A stretch of DNA of 62,959 nucleotides from Bacillus subtilis subsp. subtilis (GCA_021733645.1 JAHREJ010000026.1:1-62959), one strand, 5' to 3'. Shown: positions 17,869 through 27,303, counted from the stretch's first letter. Notes: generated by a model from the letters alone, not told the origin. Program-made: numbers and translations.

Positions 17869-18750
17869 ATGGACACCCTCCAGGCGATGCGTGTGTTCGT
17901 GGCGGTGGTGGAGCGCAATGGCTTCAGCGCCGCCGCCCAGGCCCTGGAGCTGTCCACCGCCGGGGTCACCCGGCAGATCGCGGCGCTGGAAAAGCGCCTG
18001 TCCACGCGCCTGCTCAACCGCACCACGCGCCGGGTCAGCCCGACCAGCAGTGGCGCGGCCTACTACGCGCAGTGCGTGCAGTTGCTGGCTCAGTTCGACG
18101 CGCTGGAGGCGGGCATCGGCGCGCAGGCGCTGGCGCCATCGGGATTGCTGCGGGTCAACGCGCCGGTCAGCTACGGTATTGCGCGGCTCGGGCCGCTGCT
18201 GGCCGGTTACCGGGCGCGCTACCCGCAGGTGCAGCTGGACCTGTCGCTGTCCGACCGCCTGGTGGACATGGTCGAAGAAGGCTATGACGTGGCCATCCGG
18301 ATCACCCGCCAGCCCAATCCGGCGTTGATCGCGCGCCGGCTGGCCGATACGCAGATCACCCTGTGCGCCGCACCGGCCTACCTGGACGCGCGTGGGCGCC
18401 CGCAGCAGCCCGAAGACCTGGCCGCCCATGACTGCCTGGGTTACAGCTACTGGGGTGGCGGCGACAGCTGGCAACTGCGCGGCCCGCGCGGTGAGGTGGC
18501 CGTGCCGGTGCATGGCGGGCTGCGCGCCAACAATGGCGACGTGCTGCGCGAAGCGGCGTTGGCGGGGATGGGAGTGATCCTGCAACCGGACTTCCTCATC
18601 GCCGATGCGCTGGCCGACGGCCGCCTGGAACGCCTGCTGCCGGACTGGGACGTGGCGCCGATCGGCATTTTTGCGGTGTACACCAGCCGCAACCACCTGG
18701 CACCGAAGGTGCGCAGCTTCATTGATTACCTGGTGGAAGCGCTGGCGTAG
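17869..18750 (+). CDS. LysR family transcriptional regulator
   Basis: A 293-residue LysR-type regulator: N-terminal winged HTH (FVAVVERNGFSAAAQALELS, residues 8-27) and a periplasmic-binding-like effector domain (residues ~90-290) with the typical DLSLSDRLVDMVEEGYDVAI block, placing it in the PA0477/CrgA-like subgroup. Divergent from the DoxX-dioxygenase-hydrolase operon, which it probably controls in response to an aromatic or quinone ligand. The TAG stop is the TAG of a GTAG repeat that begins at 18747. Confidence 0.92.
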   Translation: MDTLQAMRVFVAVVERNGFSAAAQALELSTAGVTRQIAALEKRLSTRLLNRTTRRVSPTSSGAAYYAQCVQLLAQFDALEAGIGAQALAPSGLLRVNAPVSYGIARLGPLLAGYRARYPQVQLDLSLSDRLVDMVEEGYDVAIRITRQPNPALIARRLADTQITLCAAPAYLDARGRPQQPEDLAAHDCLGYSYWGGGDSWQLRGPRGEVAVPVHGGLRANNGDVLREAALAGMGVILQPDFLIADALADGRLERLLPDWDVAPIGIFAVYTSRNHLAPKVRSFIDYLVEALA

Positions 18751-18796
18751 CGCCGGCCGTATGCGCGTGACGCAGCCGGGCAGCGCCCGGTTCTAC
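18747..18796. repeat. GTAG-type REP pair
   Basis: GTAGCGCCGGCC at 18747 faces an inverted copy ending CTAC at 18796 (CAGCCGGGCAGCGCCCGG stem within). The stop codon of the LysR gene (18748-18750) is part of the first GTAG. Confidence 0.75.
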
Positions 18797-18843
18797 GGGT
18801 TTGGCGATGACCCCGCGCCGGGCGCGGCCCCGGCTGCCTGGCA

Positions 18844-21795
18844 TCAGGTGGCCTCGACGGTGTCCAACCGCGCGATCACCTGCGCCAGCGGCGAGGGCCG
18901 CCCCAGCAGGTAGCCCTGCACCTGGTCGCAGCCGTGCGCGGCCAGCCACTGGTGCTGGCCCGGGGTTTCCACGCCTTCGGCGATCACCGTCAGCCCCATG
19001 CTGTGCCCCAGCGACAGCAGCGCGCGGCAGATCGAGGCATTGCGCGGATTGGTTTCCACATCCGCCACGAAGCTGCGATCGATCTTCAGGATGTCCAGCG
19101 GCAGGTGCTGCAGGTAGGACATGTTCGAGTACCCGGTACCAAAATCATCCAGCGAAATGCACACGCCCTGCTCGTGCAGGCGCTGCATGGTCTGCTTGGC
19201 CTGGGCCGGCTTGCGCATCAGGCTGCTCTCGGTGAGTTCCACCTGCAGCGCCCCGCGTGCCAGCCCGAATTCCTGGGTGGCGCGCGCGAATTCGGCCACC
19301 AGGTCGCTGTTGAAGAACTGCACCGCCGACACGTTCACCGCGATCGGCAGGGGCCAGCCGGCATCGGCCAGTTGCCGCTGCGCCTGCGCGGCCGCACGGA
19401 TCACCCAACGCCCCAACGCCAGGATCAGGCCGGTGTCTTCGCACAGCTGGATGAACTCACCCGGGGGAATGAAACTGCCGTCGGCCTGCGGCCAGCGCAG
19501 CAGCGCCTCCAGCGCCGCCGGGGTGCCATCGCTGGCGTGGCAGATGGGCTGGTAATACAGCTCGAATTCGCTGTCGATCGCGCTGTGGATGCGCCCGGCC
19601 AGGCGCAGCCGCTCGGCCAGCCGCGAACTCACCGTGGTGTCGAACCAGGCAATCACACTGCCTTCGTCGCGCGCGGCATGCGCGGCCTGTGCGGCCATGC
19701 CGATCAGTTGTTCGGCCGGCACGTTGTCGCCGTCGAATTTCACCGCCACCCCGATCCGTGGCTCGAACTGGTGCAGCCAGTCCTGCCCGCGCACCGGTTC
19801 GGACACGGTCTGCACCAGCGTATCCAGTGCGGTCTGGCGTTCGTGGTCGTCGCGGATGGCGAAGATGAAATCCTCGGCCGGCTGGAAGGCCAGCAACCCA
19901 TAGCGCGTGCCCAGCCCGCCCAGCCGCTTGGCCATCGCCTGCAGGACCACATCGCCCACTTCACGGCCCAGCGTATCGGCCACCAGCTGCAAGCCGCGGA
20001 ACTGCACGTAGGCAATCGTGTAGCCGCCGCCCTCCTCGTCCAGCTGGGCGGCCAGCGCCCGCGTGTTGAGCAGGCCGGTGGCCGGGTTGTGGGTGGCGTG
20101 GTAGGCCAGGTCGCGCTCGTAGGCCAGCCGCTCACTGATGTCTTCGGCCAGCACCAGGCACGCCTCGCGGCCGTCGAAATCCAGCCGCGACAGATGTGCG
20201 CGCACCTCGAACAGGCTGCCGTCCTTGCGCCGGTGCATGCGCACCTGGGCGTCCTGCACGTCGCCGCTGCTGGAGCGTGCGATCGCCCCCCGGATCTCGT
20301 CCCAGCCTTCGCGCGGGCGGATGTCCAGGATGCTCATCGCCAGGAATTCATCGCGGCTGTAGCCGTATTGCTGCACGGCCGCCTCGTTGACCTCCAGGAA
20401 GCGCAGCGTGTCCGGGTCGAACACCCAGAACGGGGCTGGATTGCGGTCGAACAACAGCCGGAACTGGCGCTCGGCCTGCTGCACGCGGGCCAGCGCCTGC
20501 ACCCGTTCGCTGACGTCGGTGAGCGCGCCGATCATGCGACGCTGCCGGTCCACCACCGCCACCCGCTGCCCGCGCGCGGACACCCAGCGCACGGTGCCGC
20601 CGGGCAGCACCACCCGGAACATCTCATCCAGCACGCCGTTGCCGGCAAAGGCATTGTCGAACGCCAACTGCATGCGCTCGGCGTCTTCGCGGTGCACGCG
20701 CGCGAAGAACGCGGCCACCGGCAGGCTCTCGATGTCGATGCCGAAGATCTCACGCGCCAACGGCGACCAGCGCAGCAGCGAGGCATCCTCGTCCACGTAC
20801 CAGGTGCAGACCTTGCCCACCTGGTGGGCCATCAGCAGTTCGGCGTGGCCGGTACGCAGTTCCTCGGTGAGCACATCCTGGCTGCGGGTGGCGCGGCGCA
20901 CGCTCACATACACCAGCGCGAACACGCCCCAGTACAGCAGGTACAGCAGCACCGAGGCGTGCACATAGGGCCACCACGGTGCCAGCACGTCACCGCGGCC
21001 CAGCCCGGCGTACACCGCGATGGGGTACTGGCCCAGCGTGGTCAACGTGGAGATGCGCTCGACGTTGTCGATCGTGCTGGTTTCAATGCCCAGCGGAATC
21101 ACCGCATCGCGGCGCAGCATGTCGCGCTTGCCCAGCCCGAAGCGCTGCCCGGTCAGCCCGATGCTGTCGGGGCTGCGCGCCAGCACGTAGCCCTGTGCAT
21201 CGGTGATCGAAATGACGCCGTGCTCGCCGGTGTCCAGGCCACCGATGATCGATTGCAGTTCGCTGGTATGCAGCCGGCTCAACAGCCAGCGGTCATCGCC
21301 CATGCGCAGCGCCAGAGGCAGGACCCAGCGCTGCGCGTTGCGCTGCTGCGGCGGGCCCAGGTACAGGCGGCTGTCCACGCCACGGTTGGTGTCCACCGCC
21401 CACAACGGCAGGTACAGGTCGCCGCTGCCGCTGGTCAGTGCACGGCCGTACTGGTCCACCACCACGATGCTGTCCAGTTCGGCGTGCCGCTGCAGCACCC
21501 CGCTGATCGCATCGTCCAGCAGGTCCGGTGCCTGGGTGGGCACCCGCTCAAACAGCAGCGCGCCATCCTCGGCGATGCCCAGCATGGCCCGTTCCAGGTT
21601 GCGCAGCTCCAGCCGCAGCAGGCGCTGCGAACCGGCGGCCAAGGCCGAACTCTGCCGCTGGGCGGCTTCCTGGCGGCGCTGGTAATCGTTGCCCAGCGCC
21701 ACCGTCAGGCCAACCGCCAGCAGCACGCCCAGGCTGGCGCCCAGCCACACGATCGTACGCAATGGCCGCGCCAAGGCGTGGTTCAACGCGGGCAT
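18844..21795 (-). CDS. membrane PAS-GGDEF(degenerate)-EAL cyclic-di-GMP phosphodiesterase
   Basis: A 983-residue protein: transmembrane helix (~12-32), periplasmic sensor of about 260 residues, second helix (~290-312), two PAS/PAC domains (~340-590), a GGDEF-like domain, and a C-terminal EAL domain (~715-970). The EAL site is intact (EALLRW with Glu near 763; later DDFGTGYSNM and DRSFVADV), so c-di-GMP hydrolysis is expected. The GGDEF site is replaced by FQPAEDFIF (around 635), so cyclase activity is unlikely. A GGGAGAGG site 6 bases upstream supports ATG at 21795. Confidence 0.9.
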   Translation of the reverse strand: MPALNHALARPLRTIVWLGASLGVLLAVGLTVALGNDYQRRQEAAQRQSSALAAGSQRLLRLELRNLERAMLGIAEDGALLFERVPTQAPDLLDDAISGVLQRHAELDSIVVVDQYGRALTSGSGDLYLPLWAVDTNRGVDSRLYLGPPQQRNAQRWVLPLALRMGDDRWLLSRLHTSELQSIIGGLDTGEHGVISITDAQGYVLARSPDSIGLTGQRFGLGKRDMLRRDAVIPLGIETSTIDNVERISTLTTLGQYPIAVYAGLGRGDVLAPWWPYVHASVLLYLLYWGVFALVYVSVRRATRSQDVLTEELRTGHAELLMAHQVGKVCTWYVDEDASLLRWSPLAREIFGIDIESLPVAAFFARVHREDAERMQLAFDNAFAGNGVLDEMFRVVLPGGTVRWVSARGQRVAVVDRQRRMIGALTDVSERVQALARVQQAERQFRLLFDRNPAPFWVFDPDTLRFLEVNEAAVQQYGYSRDEFLAMSILDIRPREGWDEIRGAIARSSSGDVQDAQVRMHRRKDGSLFEVRAHLSRLDFDGREACLVLAEDISERLAYERDLAYHATHNPATGLLNTRALAAQLDEEGGGYTIAYVQFRGLQLVADTLGREVGDVVLQAMAKRLGGLGTRYGLLAFQPAEDFIFAIRDDHERQTALDTLVQTVSEPVRGQDWLHQFEPRIGVAVKFDGDNVPAEQLIGMAAQAAHAARDEGSVIAWFDTTVSSRLAERLRLAGRIHSAIDSEFELYYQPICHASDGTPAALEALLRWPQADGSFIPPGEFIQLCEDTGLILALGRWVIRAAAQAQRQLADAGWPLPIAVNVSAVQFFNSDLVAEFARATQEFGLARGALQVELTESSLMRKPAQAKQTMQRLHEQGVCISLDDFGTGYSNMSYLQHLPLDILKIDRSFVADVETNPRNASICRALLSLGHSMGLTVIAEGVETPGQHQWLAAHGCDQVQGYLLGRPSPLAQVIARLDTVEAT

Positions 21796-22092
21796 CGCCG
21801 ACCTCTCCCGCTGCAATGGGCTGACTTCATGCGTAAACGCTTCCTGGTTTCCCCAAACCTGAGCGGCCGAAGCCCGGGATTCTTGATCTCTTGGTCGCCA
21901 CGTCATGCCTGCTGCTGTGTGCGCCCGGAATCCTGTGTGCCAGCATGCACCAGCCCGTGCAGCACGGGAAGGGCCAGACCGGCCTGCGGCGTTGACAAAG
22001 GCCACGCTTGGCACAACCGGCGGCCGTTGCAGCGGTCACCACGTCCGGTGGGGAGGATTAGACTTGGGGTTTCCACGTTGCCTGAGAAATCC

Positions 22093-24213
22093 ATGTCCAA
22101 GCTGCGCCGCCCCACCCTGATGCTTGCCATTGCCGCCAGCCTGTCGTTGGGCCTGAGCGCCTGCGACCGCGAGCCGGCCGCCCCCGCTGCCGCCGCCCCG
22201 GACAGCACCGCCGCAGCGCCGGCCGCGCCCAAGCCGCAGCTGGGCAGCTTCGGCTTCGATGCCGCCGGAATGGACCGCAGCATTGCCGCCGGCGATGATT
22301 TCTTCGGCTTCGCCAACGGCACCTGGGTGAAGAACACCGAGATTCCGGCCGACCGCTCCAGCTATGGCAGCTTCAACGTGATCGCCGAGAAGACCCTGGC
22401 CGATACCCGCGCCATTCTCGAAGGCGCCGCCGCCGACACCAAGGCCACCGGCGAAGCCAGGCTGATCGGGGATTACTACGCCGCCTTCATGGACCAGGCC
22501 GGCATCGAGTCGCGCGGTGAGGCGGCGATCAAGCCCGAACTGGACGCCATCGGCGGCATTGCCGACAAGGCCGCGCTGGCCACCGCCCTGGGCGGCACCC
22601 TGCGCGCCGACGTGGACCTGCTGAATGCGACCAACTTCTACACCGACCGCCTGTTCGGGGTGTGGGTGTCGGTGGACCTGCTGCAGCCGGACCGCAACGC
22701 GCCGTACCTGGTGCAGGGCGGCCTGGGCCTGCCCGACCGCGATTTCTACCTGCAGGGCGGCCGCATGGCCGAGCTGCGCAAGCAGTACCAGGCCTATATC
22801 GCCCAGGTGCTGCAGCTGGCCGGTGTGGCCGATCCGGCGGCCAAGGCGCAGCGCATCCTGGCGCTGGAAACCAAAATCGCCCAGGCCCATGCCACCCAGG
22901 AAGAAACCAACGACGTGGCCAAGGGCGCCAATGCCTGGAAGCAGGCCGACCTGAACGCCAAGGCGCCGGGCATGGACTGGGCCGCGTTCCTGGCCGGCGC
23001 CAAGCTGGGCCAGCAGCAGGACTTCATCGTGTGGCAGCCCAAGGCCGTGGCCGGCATCTCGCGCCTGGTAGCCACCGAGCCGCTGGACGTGTGGAAGGAC
23101 TACCTGGCCTTCCACGCGCTGGACCGCGCCGCGCCGTACCTGCCCAAGGCGTTCGCCGATGCACGCTTTGCCTTCCACGGCACCACGCTGAACGGCACGC
23201 CGCAGCAGAGCGAACGCTGGAAGCGCGCGGTGGACGACAGCAACCACGCCGTCGGCGAGGCAATCGGCAAGCTGTACGTGGCGCGCCATTTCGACCCCGC
23301 CACCAAGGCACGCGCCGATGAGATGGCCAAGAACATCATTGCCGCCTTCGCCAAGCGCATCGATGCGCTGGCCTGGATGTCGCCGCAGACCAAGGCCCAT
23401 GCCAAAGCCAAGATCAACGGGCTGACGGTGGGCATGGGCTACCCGGAAAAATGGCGCGATTACACCGGTCTGGAGATCAAGCGCGACGATGCGCTGGGCA
23501 ATGCCACGCGCGCCGAGCAGTTCGAGTACCAGCGCAATATCGCCAAGCTGGGCCAGCCGGTGGACCACAGCGAGTGGGCGATGCTGCCGCAGACCATCAA
23601 CGCGATGAACGTACCGCTGGAAAACCGCCTGGTGTTCCCGGCCGCGATCCTGCAGCCGCCGTTCTTCGACGGCGCCGCCGACGATGCGGTGAACTACGGC
23701 GCGATCGGTGCGGTGATCGGCCATGAGATCAGCCACGGCTTCGACAACGCCGGCGCACTGTTCGATGAAACCGGCAAGCTGCACAACTGGTGGACGGCCG
23801 ACGACCTGAAGAAGTTCAACGCGGCCGGCGACGCCCTGGCCGCGCAGTTCAGCAGCTACCAGCCGTTCCCGGGCGTGTCGGTCAACGGCCGGTTGACGCT
23901 GGGTGAGAACATCGCCGACGTGGCCGGCCTGGCCACCGCGTTCGATGCCTACCAGTTGTCGCTGCAGGGCAAGCCAGGCCAGACCATCGAAGGCTTCACG
24001 CCGGACCAGCGCTTCTTCCTGGGCTTTGCCCAGGCATGGCGCAGCAAGGCCCGCGAGCAGGCGCTGCGCAACTCGCTGCTGACCAACGTGCATGCGCCCG
24101 GCCAGTTCCGCGCGCTCACCGTGCGCAACCTGGACGGCTGGTATCCGGCCTTCGAGGTGAAGGAAGGCCAGAAGCTGTACCTGGCCCCGGACAAGCGGGT
24201 CAAGGTGTGGTGA
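22093..24213 (+). CDS. M13 family zinc metallopeptidase (neprilysin/PepO type), lipoprotein
   Basis: A 706-residue secreted peptidase. The N-terminus is a lipoprotein signal (ASLSLGLSAC, lipobox Cys near residue 22), followed by an Ala/Pro linker, the M13 N-terminal domain (~60-440) and the catalytic domain. Zinc motif HEISH is at residues 544-548, the third ligand Glu near 605 in GENIADVAGL, and the family NAM/NGF-type region MNVPLENRLVFPAAILQPP is present. It should cleave short peptides outside the cytoplasm. The open frame runs about 1050 codons further upstream, antisense to the EAL gene, but that part is a shadow. Confidence 0.93.
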   Translation: MSKLRRPTLMLAIAASLSLGLSACDREPAAPAAAAPDSTAAAPAAPKPQLGSFGFDAAGMDRSIAAGDDFFGFANGTWVKNTEIPADRSSYGSFNVIAEKTLADTRAILEGAAADTKATGEARLIGDYYAAFMDQAGIESRGEAAIKPELDAIGGIADKAALATALGGTLRADVDLLNATNFYTDRLFGVWVSVDLLQPDRNAPYLVQGGLGLPDRDFYLQGGRMAELRKQYQAYIAQVLQLAGVADPAAKAQRILALETKIAQAHATQEETNDVAKGANAWKQADLNAKAPGMDWAAFLAGAKLGQQQDFIVWQPKAVAGISRLVATEPLDVWKDYLAFHALDRAAPYLPKAFADARFAFHGTTLNGTPQQSERWKRAVDDSNHAVGEAIGKLYVARHFDPATKARADEMAKNIIAAFAKRIDALAWMSPQTKAHAKAKINGLTVGMGYPEKWRDYTGLEIKRDDALGNATRAEQFEYQRNIAKLGQPVDHSEWAMLPQTINAMNVPLENRLVFPAAILQPPFFDGAADDAVNYGAIGAVIGHEISHGFDNAGALFDETGKLHNWWTADDLKKFNAAGDALAAQFSSYQPFPGVSVNGRLTLGENIADVAGLATAFDAYQLSLQGKPGQTIEGFTPDQRFFLGFAQAWRSKAREQALRNSLLTNVHAPGQFRALTVRNLDGWYPAFEVKEGQKLYLAPDKRVKVW

Positions 24214-24243
24214 GCGGTCTCACCGCGCGACGGTGACACCAGA

Positions 24244-24271
24244 AAACGGGCGCTTCGGCGCCCGTTTTTTT
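24244..24271 (+). terminator. intrinsic terminator of the M13 peptidase gene
   Basis: ACGGGCGC (24246-24253), TTCG loop, GCGCCCGT (24258-24265) followed by a run of T to 24271 and preceded by A residues: a textbook rho-independent terminator, able to act in both directions for the convergent downstream gene. Confidence 0.9.
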
Positions 24272-24272
24272 G

Positions 24273-25190
24273 TCAGCCCCACTCGGCCAGCACGCTGGGG
24301 GGCAGGCCCATCCGTGCGCATGCACGCGGGGCCAGGCCGTCCTGCAGCGCGCGCCGGAACAGCGGCGTCATCGCGCGCAGCACGCGGGCGGAGGTGCGTG
24401 CCTGTGTGCGCTGCATCCCCGTGCGTTCCAGCATTGCCCCGGCCCACTCCGGCAACAACGCCGCGCCGGCACCCAGGAACAGCTCCCGCGACAGTCCGGC
24501 CATCGGCACCGGCAGGCGGATGCCCGACAACACCCCCAGCACTTCGCGCGAACGCGCATCGAAGCGAAGCTGGGGCAGCTGCCGGGCGAAGTACGCATCC
24601 ACCGCCGCTTCAGAGGCGGGCACCTGGGTGGCGCCCAATGCCTCGGCCACCCGCTTGTACTCGCGGTAATACTGATCGGCCACCGCGCCTGGCACCTCGC
24701 GGCAGTAACGCCGGCACCCCTGCAGGAAACCGTAGGCCTCGGTCACGTGGACCCAGGTGAGCAGGGCCGGGTCATCGGCTGAATACGCGCGTCCGTCGGC
24801 GCTGTGCCCGCGTACCTGTGCGTGAATGCGCGTGACCTTGGCCACCAGCGCGTCCACCTCGGCACTGGGCGCATAGGTGGTGCCGGCCACGAACGCGGTG
24901 GTACGACGCAGCCGCCCCACCAGGTCGTCGCGGAAGTTGGAGTGGTCGTATACCCCGGCCAGGGCCAGCGGGTGCAGGGTCTGCAGCATCAAGGCGCACA
25001 GGCCGCCGGCGAGCATGCCGGGGAATTCTGAATGCACGCGCCAGGTTGCGCTGTGCGGCCCGAACCAGCCCGGGTCGCCCCGGGGGTGGTCGTACTCGAT
25101 GCCGCTCTGGCCGCGGGGGAAGGCCCCCAGCACCCAGCGCCGGATCGGGGCAGCCACGGGGTGGGAAAGACGGTGCAGCAACGGCGGCAT
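24273..25190 (-). CDS. oxygenase MpaB family protein (DUF2236)
   Basis: A 305-residue protein resembling the MpaB/latex-clearing-protein-like DUF2236 family, predicted haem-dependent oxygenases. Seen: an N-terminal GPHSATWRVHSEFPGML block, LQTLHPLALAGVYDHSNF with conserved His residues that may ligate haem, and WVHVTEAYGFLQGC. No signal peptide. Physiological substrate unknown. ATG at 25190; an in-frame extension to 25376 is not family-like. Its stop abuts the shared terminator at 24244-24271. Confidence 0.8.
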   Translation of the reverse strand: MPPLLHRLSHPVAAPIRRWVLGAFPRGQSGIEYDHPRGDPGWFGPHSATWRVHSEFPGMLAGGLCALMLQTLHPLALAGVYDHSNFRDDLVGRLRRTTAFVAGTTYAPSAEVDALVAKVTRIHAQVRGHSADGRAYSADDPALLTWVHVTEAYGFLQGCRRYCREVPGAVADQYYREYKRVAEALGATQVPASEAAVDAYFARQLPQLRFDARSREVLGVLSGIRLPVPMAGLSRELFLGAGAALLPEWAGAMLERTGMQRTQARTSARVLRAMTPLFRRALQDGLAPRACARMGLPPSVLAEWG

Positions 25191-25497
25191 CACAGCTCCA
25201 GTCGGGCCAGGGACGACCGCAGTCTGCGCGGTCAGCCCCAATTCTGGCCGATCCCGACCCACGCGGCGAGGCGACGGTTGGGCTCCCGTTTCATGTGCGT
25301 GCGCAGCATGAATTTCCCTGCGACATCTTGTCGCAGGCCGCAGGCGCGATGATGCACTGCACCAGCCGGCGCCCATTCAGAAAAACCGCCGCGTCTGCGT
25401 TGCATGCCCCCCATTGCACGACCCGCTGGAAGTGCTAGAACTGAATCCGCCTCACGTTCGTCCAATGCGCTGCCGCACGTTCCAGAAGGAGCACGTC
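25191..25497. other. intergenic spacer with a small perfect hairpin
   Basis: About 307 bp between divergent genes. No convincing ORF. A perfect 9-bp inverted repeat with a 3-base loop, CCTGCGACA (25317-25325) and TGTCGCAGG (25329-25337), is the only structured element; it could be an operator for either gene. An AGAAGGAG ribosome-binding site lies just before 25498. Confidence 0.5.
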
Positions 25498-26112
25498 ATG
25501 ATCGCTTTGTTCAAGGGTTTGGGTTTGCTGTTGCAGGACAACGAGCTGTACAACAGCCCGTTCGAAAAACAGGTCGCGCATTGGCGTAACAAGAGCGAGC
25601 AGCAGATCCGCGAGGAAGTGGCGGTGCTGGCCAAGGCAAAGGGCCAATGGCTGATGGCCTCCATCGTGGGCTGGCAGGCGGCCTCGCTGCTGATCCTGGG
25701 CCTGATCTCCAACTATCTGTGGCGGGACGACTTCCATATCACCTTCACCCGCGTGGTGATTGTGTTCGGCTCGTGGATTTCGATCCTGTTCGTGATCTGG
25801 TTCATGGCCAACATGTTCGACCATACCGCCGGTTTCGAGCGCTGGATGAAAGCCTTCAACAGCCGCGCGCGCATCACCTCCGACGCCGACAGCGTCGAGT
25901 GCGTGGCCGAAGCGCTGGACATGGCCCAGCACTACCCCGAAGTACTGGATTACAAGCAGGCCGTCACCGCGCGCCGCGAGCTTCGCCACGAAGACATCCG
26001 CATCATGCGCGAGATCGGGCGGATGCGGCAGCACACCGAACTGGTGGGCCAGCTCAACCATGTAGGCGAGCAGGACAACCGCGGCAACCTGCACCTGCAA
26101 CCTGCCTTCTGA
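25498..26112 (+). CDS. two-helix inner-membrane hypothetical protein
   Basis: A 204-residue protein with two hydrophobic segments (residues ~52-72 and ~84-105) and hydrophilic, helical N- and C-terminal parts; the C-terminus (YKQAVTARRELRHEDIRIMR) looks coiled-coil. Start at 25498 follows a good AGAAGGAG site. No recognised family. Monocistronic; a strong palindrome (26137-26170) follows its stop. Codon use is like the neighbours. Confidence 0.7.
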   Translation: MIALFKGLGLLLQDNELYNSPFEKQVAHWRNKSEQQIREEVAVLAKAKGQWLMASIVGWQAASLLILGLISNYLWRDDFHITFTRVVIVFGSWISILFVIWFMANMFDHTAGFERWMKAFNSRARITSDADSVECVAEALDMAQHYPEVLDYKQAVTARRELRHEDIRIMREIGRMRQHTELVGQLNHVGEQDNRGNLHLQPAF

Positions 26113-26136
26113 CCATCCCGGTAAGCGGGGGGACCC

Positions 26137-26170
26137 ACAATGCCACCGTGATCACTCACGGTGGCATTGT
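26137..26170. terminator. 15-bp perfect bidirectional hairpin
   Basis: Arms 26137-26151 and 26156-26170 are exact reverse complements with a 4-base TCAC loop. The plus-strand side is followed by TCTTT. The hairpin contains the stop codon and the last residues of the convergent lipoprotein gene (ends at 26152), so it terminates both converging genes while also coding. Confidence 0.75.
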
Positions 26171-26496
26171 TCTTTGGGCTGCTCGCTGACGCACTGGACA
26201 AAGCCGGCGGGCAACCCGGCCATCTGTTCGGTCTTGCCGGCCGCCACCGCCAGCCGGTGCAATGGCGGCTTGGCACACGCCGCATCCTTGCGGCAGGCGG
26301 GGTCCAGCAACAGGTAGTGGCAGGTTCCACTGCTGCTGGCGATGCACTTGAACTGCGCCACCCCGTCCACCAGGGTGCTCTTGCTGTACAGCGCGTCCAC
26401 GCCGTTGGCGCGGATGCGGGTCACCGACGTGTTGCTGGACTGCTGGCACCCGGCCAACAGCACCGCGGCGACGCACAGGGGCAGGAAAGTGCGCAT
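26152..26496 (-). CDS. small lipoprotein, unknown function
   Basis: A 114-residue probable lipoprotein: signal RTFLPLCVAAVLLAGC with lipobox LAGC (Cys16). The mature part has several cysteines (FKCIASSSGTCHYLLLDPAC..., AACAKPP, FVQCVSEQPKEQC), suggesting disulfides in the periplasm. ATG at 26496 has a TGGAG site about 6 bases upstream; a GTG two codons earlier is less likely. Located 33 bp downstream of the LytTR regulator stop, perhaps the last gene of that operon. Confidence 0.75.
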   Translation of the reverse strand: MRTFLPLCVAAVLLAGCQQSSNTSVTRIRANGVDALYSKSTLVDGVAQFKCIASSSGTCHYLLLDPACRKDAACAKPPLHRLAVAAGKTEQMAGLPAGFVQCVSEQPKEQCHRE

Positions 26497-26529
26497 GATC
26501 ACTCCAGGAAAAAAGAGGGCCTGTTCCGG

Positions 26530-27303
26530 CTACATGCCCCGGAACAGGCTCATGAATGGTTGACTGACATTGAGCACTTCGGCCCGGTGCTTCAGGCGCA
26601 GCTGGCCACGCCCGGTATCGTCGCGGCTGACCGCCGCCACCGCTTTCATGTTCACGATGGTGGAGCGATGCACCTGGCGGAAACGCTGCGGGTCCAGCAC
26701 GTCCAGCAGCTCGCGCAGCGGCGTGCGCAGCAGGCTTTCGCCCTGCTCGGTGACCACGGTGGTGTACTTGCTGTCGGCGCGGAAATACAGCACGTCTTCC
26801 AGCATGATCAGCTGGGTGTCGCGCCCGTTGCTGGCGGTGATCCAGGCCAGCGGCGGCGCACTGCTGGGCGCCGTGCCGCCCTGCCCCAGGCGCTGCAGCA
26901 GCTGTTCCAGCATGGCGTTGTCCGGCCGGCCCTGCTGCAGGCGCGCCAGGATCCGCTCGCGGGTGGCCAGCAGGCGTTCGTCGCTGACCGGCTTGAGCAG
27001 GTAGTCCATCGCGCCCTGCTCGAAAGCGTCGATGGCGTACTGGTCGTAAGCGGTGACAAACACCACCTGGGTGCGCGGGCTGATCTCGGGCAGTGCGCGG
27101 GCCACGTCGATGCCGGTGATGCCGGGCATGCGGATGTCCAGGAACGCCAGGTCGGGTTTCAACTCGGCCAGCCGTTCCAGTGCGCAGGCACCGTCTTCGC
27201 ATTCGGCCACCAGATTCAGCTCGGGCCACAGCCGCTGCAGTTGGGCCACCAGCGACTGGCGCAGCAGGTCTTCGTCTTCGGCAATGAGTGCATCAAGCTG
27301 CAT
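26530..27303 (-). CDS. LytTR family response regulator
   Basis: A 257-residue response regulator: receiver domain (residues 1-120) with phosphoacceptor Asp56 in LAFLDIRMPG and the switch Lys in DYLLKPV, then a LytTR DNA-binding domain (~150-257; ILE-type region DVLYFRADSKYTTVV, and FRQVHRSTIVNMKAV). Paired by an 11-bp overlap with the upstream LytS-type kinase. Targets are not visible here; LytTR regulators often control surface polysaccharide, autolysis or virulence traits. Confidence 0.93.
   Translation of the reverse strand: MQLDALIAEDEDLLRQSLVAQLQRLWPELNLVAECEDGACALERLAELKPDLAFLDIRMPGITGIDVARALPEISPRTQVVFVTAYDQYAIDAFEQGAMDYLLKPVSDERLLATRERILARLQQGRPDNAMLEQLLQRLGQGGTAPSSAPPLAWITASNGRDTQLIMLEDVLYFRADSKYTTVVTEQGESLLRTPLRELLDVLDPQRFRQVHRSTIVNMKAVAAVSRDDTGRGQLRLKHRAEVLNVSQPFMSLFRGM

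Noticed and set aside
18934..22092. About 1050 codons of open frame continuous with the M13 peptidase gene
   Set aside because: It is antisense to the EAL gene; high GC removes stops in this frame. Signal peptide and lipobox place the true start at 22093.
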